Source of the DNA: Saccharum officinarum
Taxonomy: Eukaryota; Streptophyta; Magnoliopsida; Poales; Poaceae
Direction: 5' to 3'
Length of the DNA: 64,000 nucleotides
Assembly (NCBI GenBank): GCA_020631735.1
Contig: CM036201.1
Coordinates: forward strand, 79,894,502 to 79,958,501
Shown here: in pieces, positions 1 through 10,809 of the stretch
Layout of the letters: every line of letters starts with the position of its first letter
Position numbering within the stretch: the stretch's first letter is position 1
Notes under the pieces: generated by a model
Seen by the model: the letters and a program-made list of their open reading frames with translations, nothing else
Told to the model about the DNA's origin: nothing
The model's database searches: none
Made by a program: the position numbers and the translations under genes

Positions 1-171
1 TTGGGGTTGGGTCACGTGACGGTTGGAGGGGTCCCCGCGGCGGCACATGAGGCCGAAGATTGCGGGCATGCCGTGGATTGGATGGAGATGGGAGGGCCGC
101 GCATGTGCCAGATTCCACAGGGCCACTCCTTTCCGCCCTCCCTCCATGGCGTGCGTCGGGCCGGTATGCTT
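1..171. other. GC-rich intergenic segment, no gene seen
   Basis: Short open frames exist on both strands, but none has a recognisable domain, a credible start context or a partner exon. I see nothing else that I can name before the first MITE. Confidence 0.4.
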
Positions 172-405
172 GGGGCCGGTTTAGTTGAAAAAAAATGTTT
201 GCAAAATGACACGGTAGCACATTTTGTTGTTATTTAGTAATTAGTGTCCAATCATGGTCTAATTAGATTTAAAAGATTCGTCTCGTCCATTTCGTCTAAA
301 CTATGTAATTAGTTTTATTTTTTATCTATATTTAATGCTTCGTGCATGTGTCCAAAGATTCGATGTGATGAGGAATCTGAAAAAATTTACAAAATTTTCT
401 GCAAA
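172..405. mobile_element. Tourist-like MITE, degraded right end
   Basis: It starts with GGGGCCGGTTTAGTT, a variant of the terminal motif shared by the MITEs in this window. The internal blocks of the family are present in order: the ATTAGTGTCCAATCATGG block, the AAAGATTCGTCTCG block and the CGATGTGATG block. The expected matching right terminus is not found, so the right boundary is approximate. No coding capacity. Confidence 0.55.
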
Positions 406-511
406 GACCTCAAATCGGATGGATAGTCTCGTCTCCCCTGTTGCTGTTGCCATACCCTTTAATTTCCCCGTGCTTGCTGTGAATGAATGTCTATAACTCT
501 ATATTATATAA

Positions 512-741
512 GGACATGTTTGGTTAGGTTTTGTTAAAGTTTAATTCCCATCACATCAATGTTCTCTTAAATGCATGAGGTACTAAATGTAGGCTAATTG
601 CATGCATGTCGACACAGATTAGGAGTAATTTACGAGATGAATCTATTAAACCTAATTAGTCCAAGATTAGAAACTTTTTGTCAAATAAGACGAAAGTGCT
701 ACAGTGTTTGTTAAACTTTAGCTTATCAAACCAAACACCCC
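512..741. mobile_element. Tourist-like MITE with TAA target duplication
   Basis: The 230-bp element begins GGACATGTTTGGTT and ends ACCAAACACCCC, which are imperfect inverted termini. It is flanked by TAA at 509-511 and at 742-744. A 3-bp TWA duplication is characteristic of Tourist/PIF-Harbinger MITEs. Internal family blocks are present: CATCACATCAATGT, a TACTAAATGTAG block, CGAGATGAATC and GACGAAAGTGCTACAG. Confidence 0.75.
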
Positions 742-1474
742 TAAGCAAGCACCGCACCAGGCCTGGCCACACACGGGGCTCAACTCAACTCATCAAGGTC
801 TGTCAAGACGAAAGCCATTAGCCGTGAGCTTACCGTCGGTGTACTAATAATTAGTGTAAAAAAAGTGGTCCACCCCCACTCCTACTTCTGCATCCAGGCT
901 CCAGGACGGGGAGTACGTACCTTACGGTACACTGTAGCTGGGATGATGGATGATCCATGGGTCGGGTTTGGGTCGGTCCATCGACCGAGCCGACCCGGCC
1001 GGCCGTTGGCGAGCGAACCAATGAAACAAACGTGCCGCGCAACAGTGTTTTTCTCTCACAACAAACCAGCGAACAGTGTTTTCAGCACAATAAACCAGCG
1101 AAACGAACGTGCTGTTGTGCTCCGGCTGTCATCAGCATTACGTACTATATTACTACTTTACTAGTATAAGTATAGGACGACACCAGTACGTACCATGTAT
1201 CCTTCGTGTGTGTGAGTTCATTCATCCTGCATGCACCAGGCGGATCCATTGTTTATTTGTTTACGAGTACATGCATGACGATGGATGCTTTGTCACGCAC
1301 AACTCGATGGATCAAATTTTTTTCTCTCTTCTTTTTGTTAAAAAATATAAATAGGAGCAGGCTGCTACTAGTCCCTCCGTATATTACTTGTACACAAAGT
1401 CCGATCCGTCCTGTTTAAAACGTGAAAGTTTGGAAGCCGGGCCAATTTCAAATCTCCACGCCACGTCCTATATA
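742..1474. other. intergenic DNA with relic of a second MITE family
   Basis: No gene is supported. Around 1035-1110 there is a pair of phrases resembling the termini of the second MITE type seen at 11909-12036 (CAACAGTGTTTTTCTCTCAC and related sequence). It reads as an old, incomplete copy. A single Stowaway-like end (CCCTCCGTATATTAC) lies near 1375 without a partner. Confidence 0.4.
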
Positions 1475-1717
1475 GGCCGTGTTTAGATGCCAAAAAGAGA
1501 CAAAAATTTTTGCATAGTGACTGTCACATCGAATCTTTAGACGTATGTATGGAGCATTAAATGTAGGTAAAAAAATAACTAATTGCACAGTTTGTCGGTA
1601 AATGTCGAGACGAATCTTTTGAACCTAGTTAGTCCATGGTCAGATAAATTTTGCCAAATAACAACAAAAAGTGCTACAGAAACTTTTCCCCAAAAATTTT
1701 CACATCTAAACACACCC
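1475..1717. mobile_element. Tourist-like MITE
   Basis: This 243-bp element starts GGCCGTGTTTAGATG and ends CATCTAAACACACCC, which are near-perfect inverted termini. ATA occurs on both sides (1472-1474 and 1718-1720), consistent with a 3-bp duplication. It carries the family's internal blocks, including CACATCGAATCTTT and the GTGCTACAGAAAC block. Non-coding. Confidence 0.78.
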
Positions 1718-1844
1718 ATACTGTATTTTCCACACTGCTGAACAGTTCATGCATGCATGGGCCATGTCTGCACTGAATTAATCACGCCCGCCGACAGCGA
1801 CAAATAACCAGCCAGCGACTCCGCATGTCACCGAACCCTCTCTC

Positions 1845-4800
1845 AGTAACGTCCTAAAATTTGCATTACTTTAAAATAGGAGAATTTAATTTATTTACGT
1901 AATTTTATGAGCATTTTAATCTAGAGGAATAATAATTTTCAATAAATAAAAGCAACTATAAGGTTAGACACATGCTTGTGCATACATGGGCGGGCACAGT
2001 AGTATTCAAGGGTATTCAGTTGAATACCCAAATTTTTTGACAAAAAATTTCATATATATAGAGTCTTTACATGTTTGTATATTGGTAAAAAAGAAAAGTG
2101 AGTCAAACTAAATACTAGTACAGCCAACTTTTGTTGCCTCTATGTAATCAGTAAACAGTTTTGTAAATGATGATGTTGTAATCCTTGAACTTGATGGGCT
2201 TATTGAGCCTAGATCAATGAAATAAATCCAACCAGGTGGGGAGTCTCTCCCCCCGTTAACAGTCAAAAAAATATACTAGTACAGAAAAGAGCCCCAAACT
2301 ACATGTCCATACTCCTTATTTTTCCCCACCCAGGAAGGCCGCAGCCCAAATTTGCATCCACACCCAGAAATCAGTGTTACCGCACGTCTGCACTCATCGC
2401 TTGCTGCTCCTCCTTCCCCTAACTCAAAAAATCTTTCCCCAACTCCAAACCCTAGCTCTAGCCACTAGGGTAGATTCCGGCTGCCGGCTATGGGTAGCCA
2501 TCCCCTATCCGCACTCTACGTGGTGACGAGAGAGTCGGCGCCAGGCCGTCCGCGCAAGACACGGTCCGAGGCTCCGTGCCTCCGAGTAACCGAGCGGTCA
2601 GCACGCCCGACGACCAATAGGGCCAAGAGAACTTCTCTGCTTCTTGCAATTTGTCAGTTTAGATTTAGTCTCTTGGCTTATTGGTGAATCACTTGTAAAA
2701 TGGAATGAGAATAGCCTTATTTTGTCTATAAATTAATTAGTCCCTAATTTACAGTCCTCTGATTTAATTTACCCTAAATTCTGGATGTTGCAACAATGCT
2801 ACTTTGGTACGTTGAACTATTGGCACATGGCACTCTATGTTAATTGCTAAACGCTTTCAAGTTATGCTAAAATTCTATGAATTTATGAAATCATACTAAA
2901 ATATGTGCTATATATTATACAATTAGAATCATGTGGTGTTATACATGCCAAATATTAGGCATTAGGAGTTTATGTTGTCAATTTTTTTTGACTTCCTTCA
3001 CATTTTGAATACCCAAGATAAAAATCCTGGGCCCGCCACTGTGTGCATACATGCCGCTGCATAATTTCCTTTGTGTTGATTGATTTTTATTACAGGAAGA
3101 AAAGGATTTCAAAAACTATTTGAAAAAATTCAATTGGAATATTAGAAAAGGAAAAGAAAATGGAAATTCTCTCCTTTTTCAACTTCTGGCCCGAAGGCCT
3201 GTTTTCTTTTCTCCTGTTCTCGGCCTGCTCGGCCTTTTCTCCTCCTCTCTCAGCCGAAGAAGCCGCTGGCCCGCTTCACAAGCCGCTGGCCCACTTGGCC
3301 TCAGCAGCCCGCGCGCCCAGCTTCTCTCCCGCGAGCCGCAACGGGCCGGCCCAGCCGAAGCCGCAGGACGCCTCGCCCTGGCTGCCGCGCCCTTCTTCCT
3401 TCTTGTGTCGCTGACGCCTAGGGCCCCCGCCTCGAGTCACTGTCACGCTGGGCCCGCGCAACAGCGTCGTCAACTTCCTCTAGCTCGTCACCGAGCAGGA
3501 CTCCATCTCGGTCGAGTTCGTCTCCGACCCAACGCCCTTGCCTTGATCCGCAAGTTCATGCTCTCTCATAAATAGCCGCATGCTCTGCCGCTCTATTCCT
3601 GACCCTAATCGCGAGCCAACGCCTTCGATTCGAGCCCTAGCTATTGCAACCCTAAAAGCCGCCGCCGCTCAAGCTCGGGAGTGATTCAACGAATTCGTCG
3701 ACTTGACTGCCACCGTAAGAGCTCAATGGATTTCATGACGCTACTCCGAAGTCGCCGAGCCCTCCCTCTCTCTTTTTCCAATTTGGTGCGCTAATCTTGA
3801 CTCGCTGACGTCGCAGCTTGTTGACGACCGCCATCCCGAGCCGTGCGTCGTCCCCGATTCATCCTCGGCCGCGTTTTCGTCTCCGGTGAGTTCGCCTAGA
3901 GCTTCTCTCTCTTTCTATGTTTTTCCCGAGCTCGATAGTGGTTTCTAGGGCCGGATTCAAGAACGTCGGCAAGGTTTCTCGCCGCCGACCACGGCCTCCA
4001 CTGTGCGGGAACAGTGTAGGCCGGTTCGCCCTCTCTCTTCCTATTTCCCCCTTCTAATCTGAGCCGCACGAGTTGGATCCAACGGCCCAGATTAGGACAT
4101 ACCCTTTCGGCTGACAGTTTTGCAAATACGCCCTTACAATTATTGCTGACTCAACCCGCAGTCCAAAGCGCGTTTACAGATTTTTGCTTTCTCTTTTTGA
4201 AAGCGTACTTTGGTTCGGCTATGTTGAAATATGTTTTCCATTATTTACAGTTTTGCCATTCAACTTGTTTTAGCCATAACTTCTCTGTTTTAACTCCGAT
4301 TTGATCCGTTCAAATTGCGTTAGGTTCGTAATTTCATAATCTACATGATAGTGCTACTGTTTAGTAGGTTCTCCACTCTTAAATTTTGAGATTAGATTTA
4401 ATCTATTACTTTAATAAAGAAAAGCTTGTTTAAATCATATCTTTTTCGTTTTAGCTCCGATTTGCGTGCAATTCGCGTCTGTGTGATCCTAGTGAGATGT
4501 AGATTCGTTTTATAAACTTTTCAACTTATTTTGCTACTGTTGGTGTACTGTTCTAATTGTAGCTTTATTTGCTTTGTATGATTGCTCTTGGATGATTGAT
4601 GTTGGTGTGTTAATCGAGAATAGACAGTGAGCAGTTCGTTGGTGATCAAGAATACTATTACGAATCAGGTCGATAGGATCAGCTAGATCAAGGCAAGTAT
4701 AGCATGGAACTATCCTTGTTACCTATTCACTTTAATTCACTTAATTCATCATGCATATGTTTCCTTATTAAGGATGCCTTAGTGTTGATCTTATTCCTTG

Positions 4801-5873
4801 AATCCTATGGTTATATCATTGGGTAGTTTGCTAGTGCTCACATAAACAATGATCTTGTAATTTGTTTAATGATGTATGCAATAACACTAAAAGATGATTT
4901 TTAGCAACAAGGAACAAGAGGGCTAGAGTTTTCTCTAGATTCCTCTCCATAAGGACTTATTTGTAAGCGAACATCCGGGACTTACAGTACAGCTATGAGG
5001 GCTACATGGCTCTAGCTTTAGTCATATAAGAGGACCTTTTCTAGCTTGTTAGTGGTTACCTTTATGGCGTAAGAGGGGTGTGTTCCGGGTTGGATGTAGT
5101 GCGGCTTCTGTCCTTATGAGTATATGTTGCGTGTCATTGTGCCATACGGAAGGGGGGCTCTGCATTTGCAGGCCACGAAACCTAGCGGCCCTAACTTGTT
5201 AGACGAACCTTGGAAAAACTTCATAGTGAAACTTATCTGTCCAATGGGGAGTCATGACCTCGGACTTTTGGGGATCACGACTCATAGTGAAAGTGTACAA
5301 CCTCTGCAGAGTGTAAAACTAGTATATCAGCCGTGCTCATGGTCATGAGCGGCCTTGGACCCTTATGGAATAGAGATCACTATTAATTTACTTGTTCTTG
5401 CTATTCATTATTCTCTTTACATGATCATGTGTTTATTATGGGAATATCACCTACTTGTTGCTACTCAATTGCCTAAAACATGAACAACTAAAAGCTACAT
5501 GCAGTTAAACCAGTGTCTACCCTATTTGAGCTTCATGAACCCCATGTTATATTTGTTAAGTACTTTCGTGCTCACCCTTGTATTCCCACACCTCAGGATG
5601 GACTCCCGAATATGCAAATAGTGACTACTACTTCTACTTCCCTGAAGATTACTAGACTTGTGGTCAACCAGTTAACGTGCCTGTGCTATGGAGCTAGCTA
5701 CCACAAGAATTATTTTATGTTTCCGCTTAGTTATGTGAAGACTCTGTGATAATAATCGTTATGTAATAAACATTTGTGATGATACTATTTATATTTGTCA
5801 TCTTATGTGTGATTGATCTCTAGGCGCACATAAGATTATGCATTCCATTTGTTCCTTGAAAATGGGTGTGACA
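1845..5873 (+). repeat. Element A 5' LTR
   Basis: The start is set by alignment to the 3' LTR, which begins TGTAACATCC at 9984. Here the first base is mutated (AGTAACGTCC). The end is GTGTGACA just before the PBS. Without the 1057-bp insertion and its 8-bp duplication, the LTR is about 2.96 kb. A TATA-like ATAAATAGCC occurs near 3568 and again in the 3' LTR. Open frames inside the GC-rich part (3120-3575) are LTR sequence, not genes. Confidence 0.85.
1985..3041. mobile_element. hAT-type non-autonomous transposon inserted in the LTR
   Basis: The 1057-bp insertion has imperfect inverted termini: CATGGGCGGGCAC on the left, and CAGTGGCGGGCCC as the complement of the right end. An exact 8-bp duplication TGTGCATA flanks it at 1977-1984 and 3042-3049. 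Eight-base duplications and CA(G)NG-type ends fit the hAT superfamily. The 3' LTR of the same retroelement has the uninterrupted site with a single TGTGCATA, an internal empty-site control. There is no transposase. The middle (about 2340-2700) is GC-rich and reads like a captured 5' gene region, but I cannot identify it. Confidence 0.85.
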
Positions 5874-5876
5874 GAT

Positions 5877-5889
5877 TGGTATCAGAGCC
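5877..5889 (+). other. Element A primer-binding site
   Basis: TGGTATCAGAGCC lies three bases after the LTR end and is the standard plant retrotransposon PBS complementary to initiator Met-tRNA. Confidence 0.85.
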
Positions 5890-6067
5890 GTGTTGACTAT
5901 AGGACGCAAGCCTAGTTAGTAATGGTCGTGATTAGTTCCCTTTTCTTTACTTGTTCATGCTTATCACCTTACTCTTGATAATTACTAAATTTTTATGCTC
6001 CTTTCGTCCTATTCTATTATGAAAATATTGCTTCTATTTTAACTTACCTTTGGACTAAATTCTTTAG

Positions 6068-6934
6068 ATGCCTCGTGCCCGTAAGACTGCCCGTATCACC
6101 ACTAGAGGTTACTTTTCACCTCGTTCCCTGTATGAATCAATGGAGCTTAGGGAAGAACCAGAAGACACTGCACCAACCCCGCCACCATCACCAGATCAAG
6201 CGCCAGAACTAGATATGCCCCAAGAAGAACTTGAACCTAAGGAGGAGGTCTTCTACTTGAGTGATGATGAAGATGCTGAGTTTGCCCAAGTTGGAGAACA
6301 GCCCCCGTCGCCTCCACAAGATGGTTCCGCTGAAGTTGGTGTGCTGTGCTTTCCTATGGGTTGGACTACAAGGATTCATCACAAGTCAAGCTATGACACA
6401 CCTTCACACCATCGACTGGTTGGTATGCTTAGTGCTTACTACACGGATTGGGATCCTACGTTTGAGTACGTTTGCTGGGAGCATAAGCATCCTTTGGAAG
6501 CTACTTACTGGAAGTGCAATGTGCGTATCTTCGTCAAGAATGAGGAGATGGATACTTATCTGCTAGACCGGTGTTTTTCCCATAGTGGTCGTCGTGCCAC
6601 TATAGAAGATGGCATAGAAGATGCAGCCTTTGAAGCATGCTTGGGACTTCGTCACCTCCGCTATGATGTTATGCAAGATGATCAATATCGCTATTTTCCC
6701 CGTGGAGACCCAGAGCAAGGATGGGTAATGATGAACCCTGAGAATTTGGAGTTAGTTTCTCGAGTGATGGTGGATTTTAGTCATGACATGATGGTGAAGA
6801 ATCGTCGGTTGGAAGCCTTGGTTAAAGCCTTGGGAAAAGACGTCAAGAGGTACCAAGAGGTGATAGATGGTCTAAGGATTGATCAAGGCATGGAGGCGAT
6901 CTATGACTATCATGAACATCAAGCCCGTCCCTAG
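6068..6934 (+). CDS. Element A ORF0, 288-residue protein with basic H3-tail-like N-terminus
   Basis: This is an intact ORF between PBS and gag, at the place where RIRE3/RIRE8-type chromoviruses carry an extra ORF of unknown function. Residues 1-20 are strongly basic. Aligned to histone H3 in register, the protein keeps R2, T6, A7, R8, T11 and G13, while K4 is replaced by Arg, K9 by Ile and S10 by Thr. Residues 25-80 are acidic and proline-rich, with an SDDEDAEF patch. From about residue 95 there is a tryptophan- and histidine-rich globular region, then a helical C-terminus (about 235-280). I recognise no catalytic motif. It is much better preserved than gag-pol of the same element. The function is unknown; chromatin interaction is an inference. 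Confidence 0.75.
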   Translation: MPRARKTARITTRGYFSPRSLYESMELREEPEDTAPTPPPSPDQAPELDMPQEELEPKEEVFYLSDDEDAEFAQVGEQPPSPPQDGSAEVGVLCFPMGWTTRIHHKSSYDTPSHHRLVGMLSAYYTDWDPTFEYVCWEHKHPLEATYWKCNVRIFVKNEEMDTYLLDRCFSHSGRRATIEDGIEDAAFEACLGLRHLRYDVMQDDQYRYFPRGDPEQGWVMMNPENLELVSRVMVDFSHDMMVKNRRLEALVKALGKDVKRYQEVIDGLRIDQGMEAIYDYHEHQARP

Positions 6935-7637
6935 GAGTTGGAATACCATCTATGTAATAATACGATAGTACAAATAGTGTCGAGTTAAGTTGAGTTTTGT
7001 GGTGTCGTGTGAACTCTGTGTGGTTAGTTGAGTTATTATTGTGCTTATGTATGAGTTGGTTTTTCCATATAATGAGTGCTGGAGCTTTGTGGGTTTGCCT
7101 ACAAAAGTTCCTAGTTAAAGATACTAAGTTTAAGTATGAAAAATAAATAGTTTAGTTAGGTTAACCTTTTCTCTCTGTTCTGTCCTTTCTAGAGCGGTCT
7201 GTCTTTCCTTTTATTCTCGGAATTAACTGTTCAGCGAAAAAATTCTGAAATTTTTATGATAGTAACTAGACCCACGTACCTTTCCAATGTCTCTAGAATC
7301 ACCTTTTTATCTATTCTGGATCATGAGATATAGTCGTTACAAGATGAAGTTTCTGCGCAGTCTGGAAACCAGAAACAGTTTCTGTTAGGTCCTGTTTTTG
7401 GTTAACTTTGTGATAGAATTTGGATTTGTGAGTTAAAGAAAAGTTGTAGATAATTTCATAAGCTTTCCAACCATATAAAGTATACCTCTACTGAATATCT
7501 GTAACTCGAGATAGGTCTGTTTTACCGAACTACTGAAAATTAGAATATGTCCAGAAGGTTATCAGATTCCGTTCGCTATCTCTAGAACTGTCTAATATGA
7601 GATAATCTCTAAGATTTGATATTGTGTTGGATAATAG
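6935..7637 (+). other. Element A spacer between ORF0 and gag
   Basis: AT-rich, non-coding internal sequence of the retroelement. I see no ORF with a domain and no second element here. Confidence 0.6.
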
Positions 7638-7990
7638 ATGTCTGGAAGAGGACGAGGTCGAGGCCGTGGTCGTGGAGTTGGTCCACCACCTACTATTCAT
7701 GAGCTTTTGGCAATACAGACGCAGTTGATGGAGGCTATGGTGAACAATCAGCAAAACCAGCCAGTTGGAGGAGCACCTGCGCGAGATAAGCGTGGTGAAT
7801 TTTTGAAGGGTCATCCCCTAGTGTTCACCTATGCCACTGATCCATTGGAAGCTGATGATTGGCTTCATGCGGTGGAGAAGCAACTCAACATTGCTCAGTG
7901 CAATGATCAACATAAGATGTTGTTTGCTTCAGGACAACTTCAAGGAGCAGCTCAAGACTGGTGGGATTCATATCAGTATGGCCGTCCTGT
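7638..7990 (+). pseudogene. gag: Element A gag, N-terminal part only
   Basis: The ATG is followed by a Gly-Arg repeat region (residues 3-14), then a retrotransposon gag segment with the conserved LxxADDWLHAVE-like phrase and the QDWWDSYQYG phrase typical of Tekay gag. Reading is normal up to about residue 118. The frame then runs into unrelated DNA beginning TGAAAGCCC at 7991. The rest of gag, the zinc knuckle, protease and most of RT are missing. The start is chosen because it opens the basic repeat immediately after non-coding spacer. Confidence 0.85.
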
Positions 7991-8264
7991 TGAAAGCCCA
8001 AGTTTGATTTTGGTAATTAATGACACCAAGTTGTTAATGCCATGTGTTAAGTGTTTTGAGTTAGGTATAAGCAACACATGTGATAAAGGTGTATGTGGCA
8101 AGGAGTGGTGGCCACAAGATCACAAAGAGATGGTGCATGGACATAAAAGAATGATCATGGTGGAGATGCACATAATATGAAGGACATGATGATCAAGTGT
8201 AAGAGAAGGATCTAAGAGCGCAAGGCAAAGGTATAACCATAGGGTTTTCCTTTTGCCGGTCTAA
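7991..8264. mobile_element. Sirevirus-like LTR stub bridging the gag/RT deletion
   Basis: The segment begins TGAAAGCCC, followed by TTTGATTTTGGTAATTAATG. The Sirevirus LTR in this window begins on its own strand with TGAAAGTCC followed by GTTGGTAATTAGTGACA, so the two starts are clearly alike. The end reads TTTGCCGGTCTAAG, a phrase I associate with copia LTRs. It is far shorter than the 1.93-kb LTR at 61356 and belongs to another family. I read it as what remains after a Sirevirus insertion into gag and a later deletion running into gypsy RT/RNase H. Confidence 0.6.
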
Positions 8265-8560
8265 GTTTGTGTGGTCTGATAAGTGTCAGGTTAATTTCGA
8301 GGAATTAAAGAAAAGATTAACAACAGCCCCGGTGTTAGTTTTGCCGGATTTGAGTAAGAATTTCTCTATTTACTATGATGCATCTCGTTTGGGTCTTGGT
8401 TGTGTGCTTATGCAAGAAGGCAAAGTAGTGGCCTATGCATCGCGCTAATTGAGGAAGCATGAGTTAAATTACCCTACTCATGACTTGGAGTTAGGAGCAG
8501 TGGTACATGCTTTGAAAATATAGAGGCATAATCTGATTGGGCATAACAGAATAAAGGAGA
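8265..8560 (+). pseudogene. pol: Element A RT end / RNase H remnant
   Basis: The translation shows the gypsy connection-to-RNase H sequence, with FVWSDKCQ, LTTAPVLVLPD, the first RNase H aspartate in YYDASRLGLG, and ASR-LRKHE. There are in-frame stops: TAA replaces the Gln before LRKHE, and TAG replaces the Trp in the LK-W-RH phrase. The central RNase H DHKSL segment is deleted, and the sequence jumps to the pre-integrase linker near 8550. Confidence 0.8.
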
Positions 8561-8574
8561 TAGTTGGGAATATA

Positions 8575-9936
8575 CCGAAAGGTAAGGCACCTGGATTCCG
8601 TTTGGATGATAAAGGAACTCTATGGTTTAAGAAATGATTATGTGTGCCTAAGGACAAGGCTATAAGAGAAGTAATTCTACGTGAAGCTCATGAGTCTGCT
8701 TACTCTATTCATCCTGGAAGTACCAAGATGTATATGGATTTGAAAGAGAAGTATTGGTGGTATGGATTGAAAAGAGATGTTGCAGAGTATGTTGCACTAT
8801 GTGATACGTGTCAGAGAGTTAAAGCTGAACATCAGAGGCCTGCAGGATTGTTGCAACCGATGCAGATACCTGAGTGGAAGTGGGAAGAAGTTGGTATGGA
8901 TTTCATAGTAGGGTTACCCCGCACTCAGAGAGGTTTTGACTCAATATGGGTCATAGTGGATCGTTTGACCAAAGTTGCTCACTTTATACCAGTCAGAACA
9001 ACATATTCTAGTGCAAAGTTGGCTGAACTGTATTTGGAAAGGATAGTAAGTTTGCACGGTGTTCCAAAGAAGATAGTGTCAGATCGAGACACTCAATTCA
9101 CATCATATTACTGGCAGAAAGTTCAAGAGTCATTAGGGACTAAGCTGAATTTTAGCACAGCATATCATCCTTAGACAGATGGGCAGACTGAAAGGATTAA
9201 TCAGATATTGGAAGATATGTTGAGAGCTTGTGTTGTGCAGTATGGTACTAGTTGGGATAAGAGTTTGTCATATGCAGAGTTTTCCTACAATAATAGTTAT
9301 CAAAAAAGTCTACAGATGGCACCTTTCAAAGCTTTGTATGGTAGAAAGTATAGAACTCCGTTGTTCTAGAATCAGACAGGAGAAAGTCAAGTGTTTGGTC
9401 CTGATGTGCTTAAGAATGTTGAGAAACAAGTAAGAATGATTAGAAACAATTTGAAAGCAGCTCAGTCATGATAGAAAAGTTATGCCGATACTCGACGGAG
9501 AGAATTGACCTTCGAAGTAGGAGATTATGTCTACCTAAAAGTATCACCTATGAGAGGTGTGAAAATGTTTAACCGGAAAGGAAAGTTAGCATCGAGGTAT
9601 GTCGGTCCTTTTAAGATCTTAGAGAGACGTGGTGAAGTAGCATATCAATTAGAATTACCTGAGAGTTTAGCAGGTGTGCATGATGTGTTTCATGTGTCTC
9701 AGTTAAAGAAATGTTTGCGTGTGCTGGAAGAGCAGATACCGCTAAAGGAACTCACTGTTAAGGAAAATCTCACCTATGAGGAGTACCCAGCAAAGATCCT
9801 GGAGACAGCAGAAAGAGTTACTAGGAGTCGAGTTATAAAGATGTGTAAAGTTCAGTGGAGTCGGTATTCGGAAGCAGATGCTACATGGGAAAGAGAGGAA
9901 GATTTAAGAAAAGCGTACCCACAGTTGTTTGAGTAA
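8575..9936 (+). pseudogene. pol: Element A integrase with C-terminal chromodomain
   Basis: The domains in order are a zinc-binding HHCC domain (HESAYSIHPGS to CDTCQRVK), then the catalytic core with Asp in GMDFIVGLP, Asp in SDRDTQF and Glu in QTERINQILED. The GPY/F-like region follows (ASRYVGPFKI), then VHDVFHVSQLKKCL and a chromodomain ending in DATWEREEDL. Stops interrupt the core: TAG at 9173-9175 in the HPQT motif, TAG at 9367-9369, and TGA-TAG at 9470-9475. The chromodomain frame (9505-9936) is open to its natural stop. This assigns the element to the chromoviruses. Confidence 0.88.
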
Positions 9937-9970
9937 GCGTCGTCCGAATCTTGGGACGAGATTCATTTTA

Positions 9971-9980
9971 AGGGGGGTAG
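9971..9980 (+). other. Element A polypurine tract
   Basis: AGGGGGGTAG lies four bases before the 3' LTR start TGTAACATCC, as expected for the plus-strand primer. Confidence 0.8.
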
Positions 9981-9983
9981 AAT

Positions 9984-10809
9984 TGTAACATCCTAAAATT
10001 TGCATTATTTTAAAATAGGAGAATTTAATTTATTTACGTAATTTTGTGAGCATTTTAACCTAGAGGAATAATAATTTTCAATAAATAAAAGCAACTATAA
10101 GGTTAGACACATGCTTGTGCATACATGCCGCTGCATAATTTCCTTTGTGTTGATTGGTTTTTATTACAAGAAGAAAAGGATTTCAAAAACTATTTGAAAA
10201 AAATTCAATTGGAATATTAGAAAAGGAAAAGAAAATAGAAATTCTCTCCTTTTTCAACTTCTGGCCCGAAGGCCTGTTTTCTTTTCTCCTGTTCTCGGCC
10301 TGCTCGGCCTTTTCTCCTCCTCTCTCAGCCGAAGAAGCCGCTGGCCCGCTTCACAAGCCGCTGGCCCACTTGGCCTCAGCAGCCCGCGCGCCCAGCTTCT
10401 CTCCCGCGAGCCGCAACGGGCCGGCCCAGCCGAAGCCACAGGCCACCTCGCCCTGGCTGCCGCGCCCTTCTTCCTTCTTGTGTCGCTTACGCCTAGGGCC
10501 CCCGCCTCGAGTCACTGTCATGCCGGGCCCGCGCAACAGCATCGTCAACTTCCTCTAGCTCGTCACCGAGCAGGACTCCATCTCGGTCGAGTTCGTCTCC
10601 GACCCAACGCCCTTGCCTTGATCCGCAAGTTCATGCTCTCTCATAAATAGCCGCATGCTCTGCCGCTCTATTCCCGACCCTAATCGCGAGCCAACGCCTT
10701 CGATTCGAGCCCTAGCTATTGCAACCCTAAAAGCCGCCGCCGCTCAAGCTCGGGAGTGATTCAACGAATTCGTCGACTTGACTACCACCGTAAGAGCTCA
10801 ATGGATTTC
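9984..10809 (+). repeat. Element A 3' LTR, truncated to the first 826 bp
   Basis: It matches the 5' LTR closely, without the hAT insertion, up to the phrase ATGGATTTC. After 10809 the two sequences diverge completely. About 2.1 kb of LTR are missing. Confidence 0.85.

Larger units (their letters stand above)
1845..10809 (+). mobile_element. Element A: degenerate Tekay-like Ty3/gypsy chromovirus
   Basis: The order is 5' LTR, Met-tRNA-type PBS, ORF0, gag start, RNase H remnant, integrase, chromodomain, polypurine tract and 3' LTR. That is the layout of Del/Tekay (RIRE3-like) chromoviruses. The 5' LTR is interrupted by a hAT-type insertion. Most of gag, all of protease and most of RT are deleted and replaced by about 275 bp that start like a Sirevirus LTR. 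The 3' LTR ends abruptly at 10809, so only its first 826 bp remain and no target duplication can be read. Several in-frame stops make it non-autonomous. Confidence 0.9.

Noticed and set aside
3120..3575. 151-codon ORF and its twin at 10154-10558
   Set aside because: They lie in the GC-rich part of the element A LTR and differ by frame between the two LTRs.
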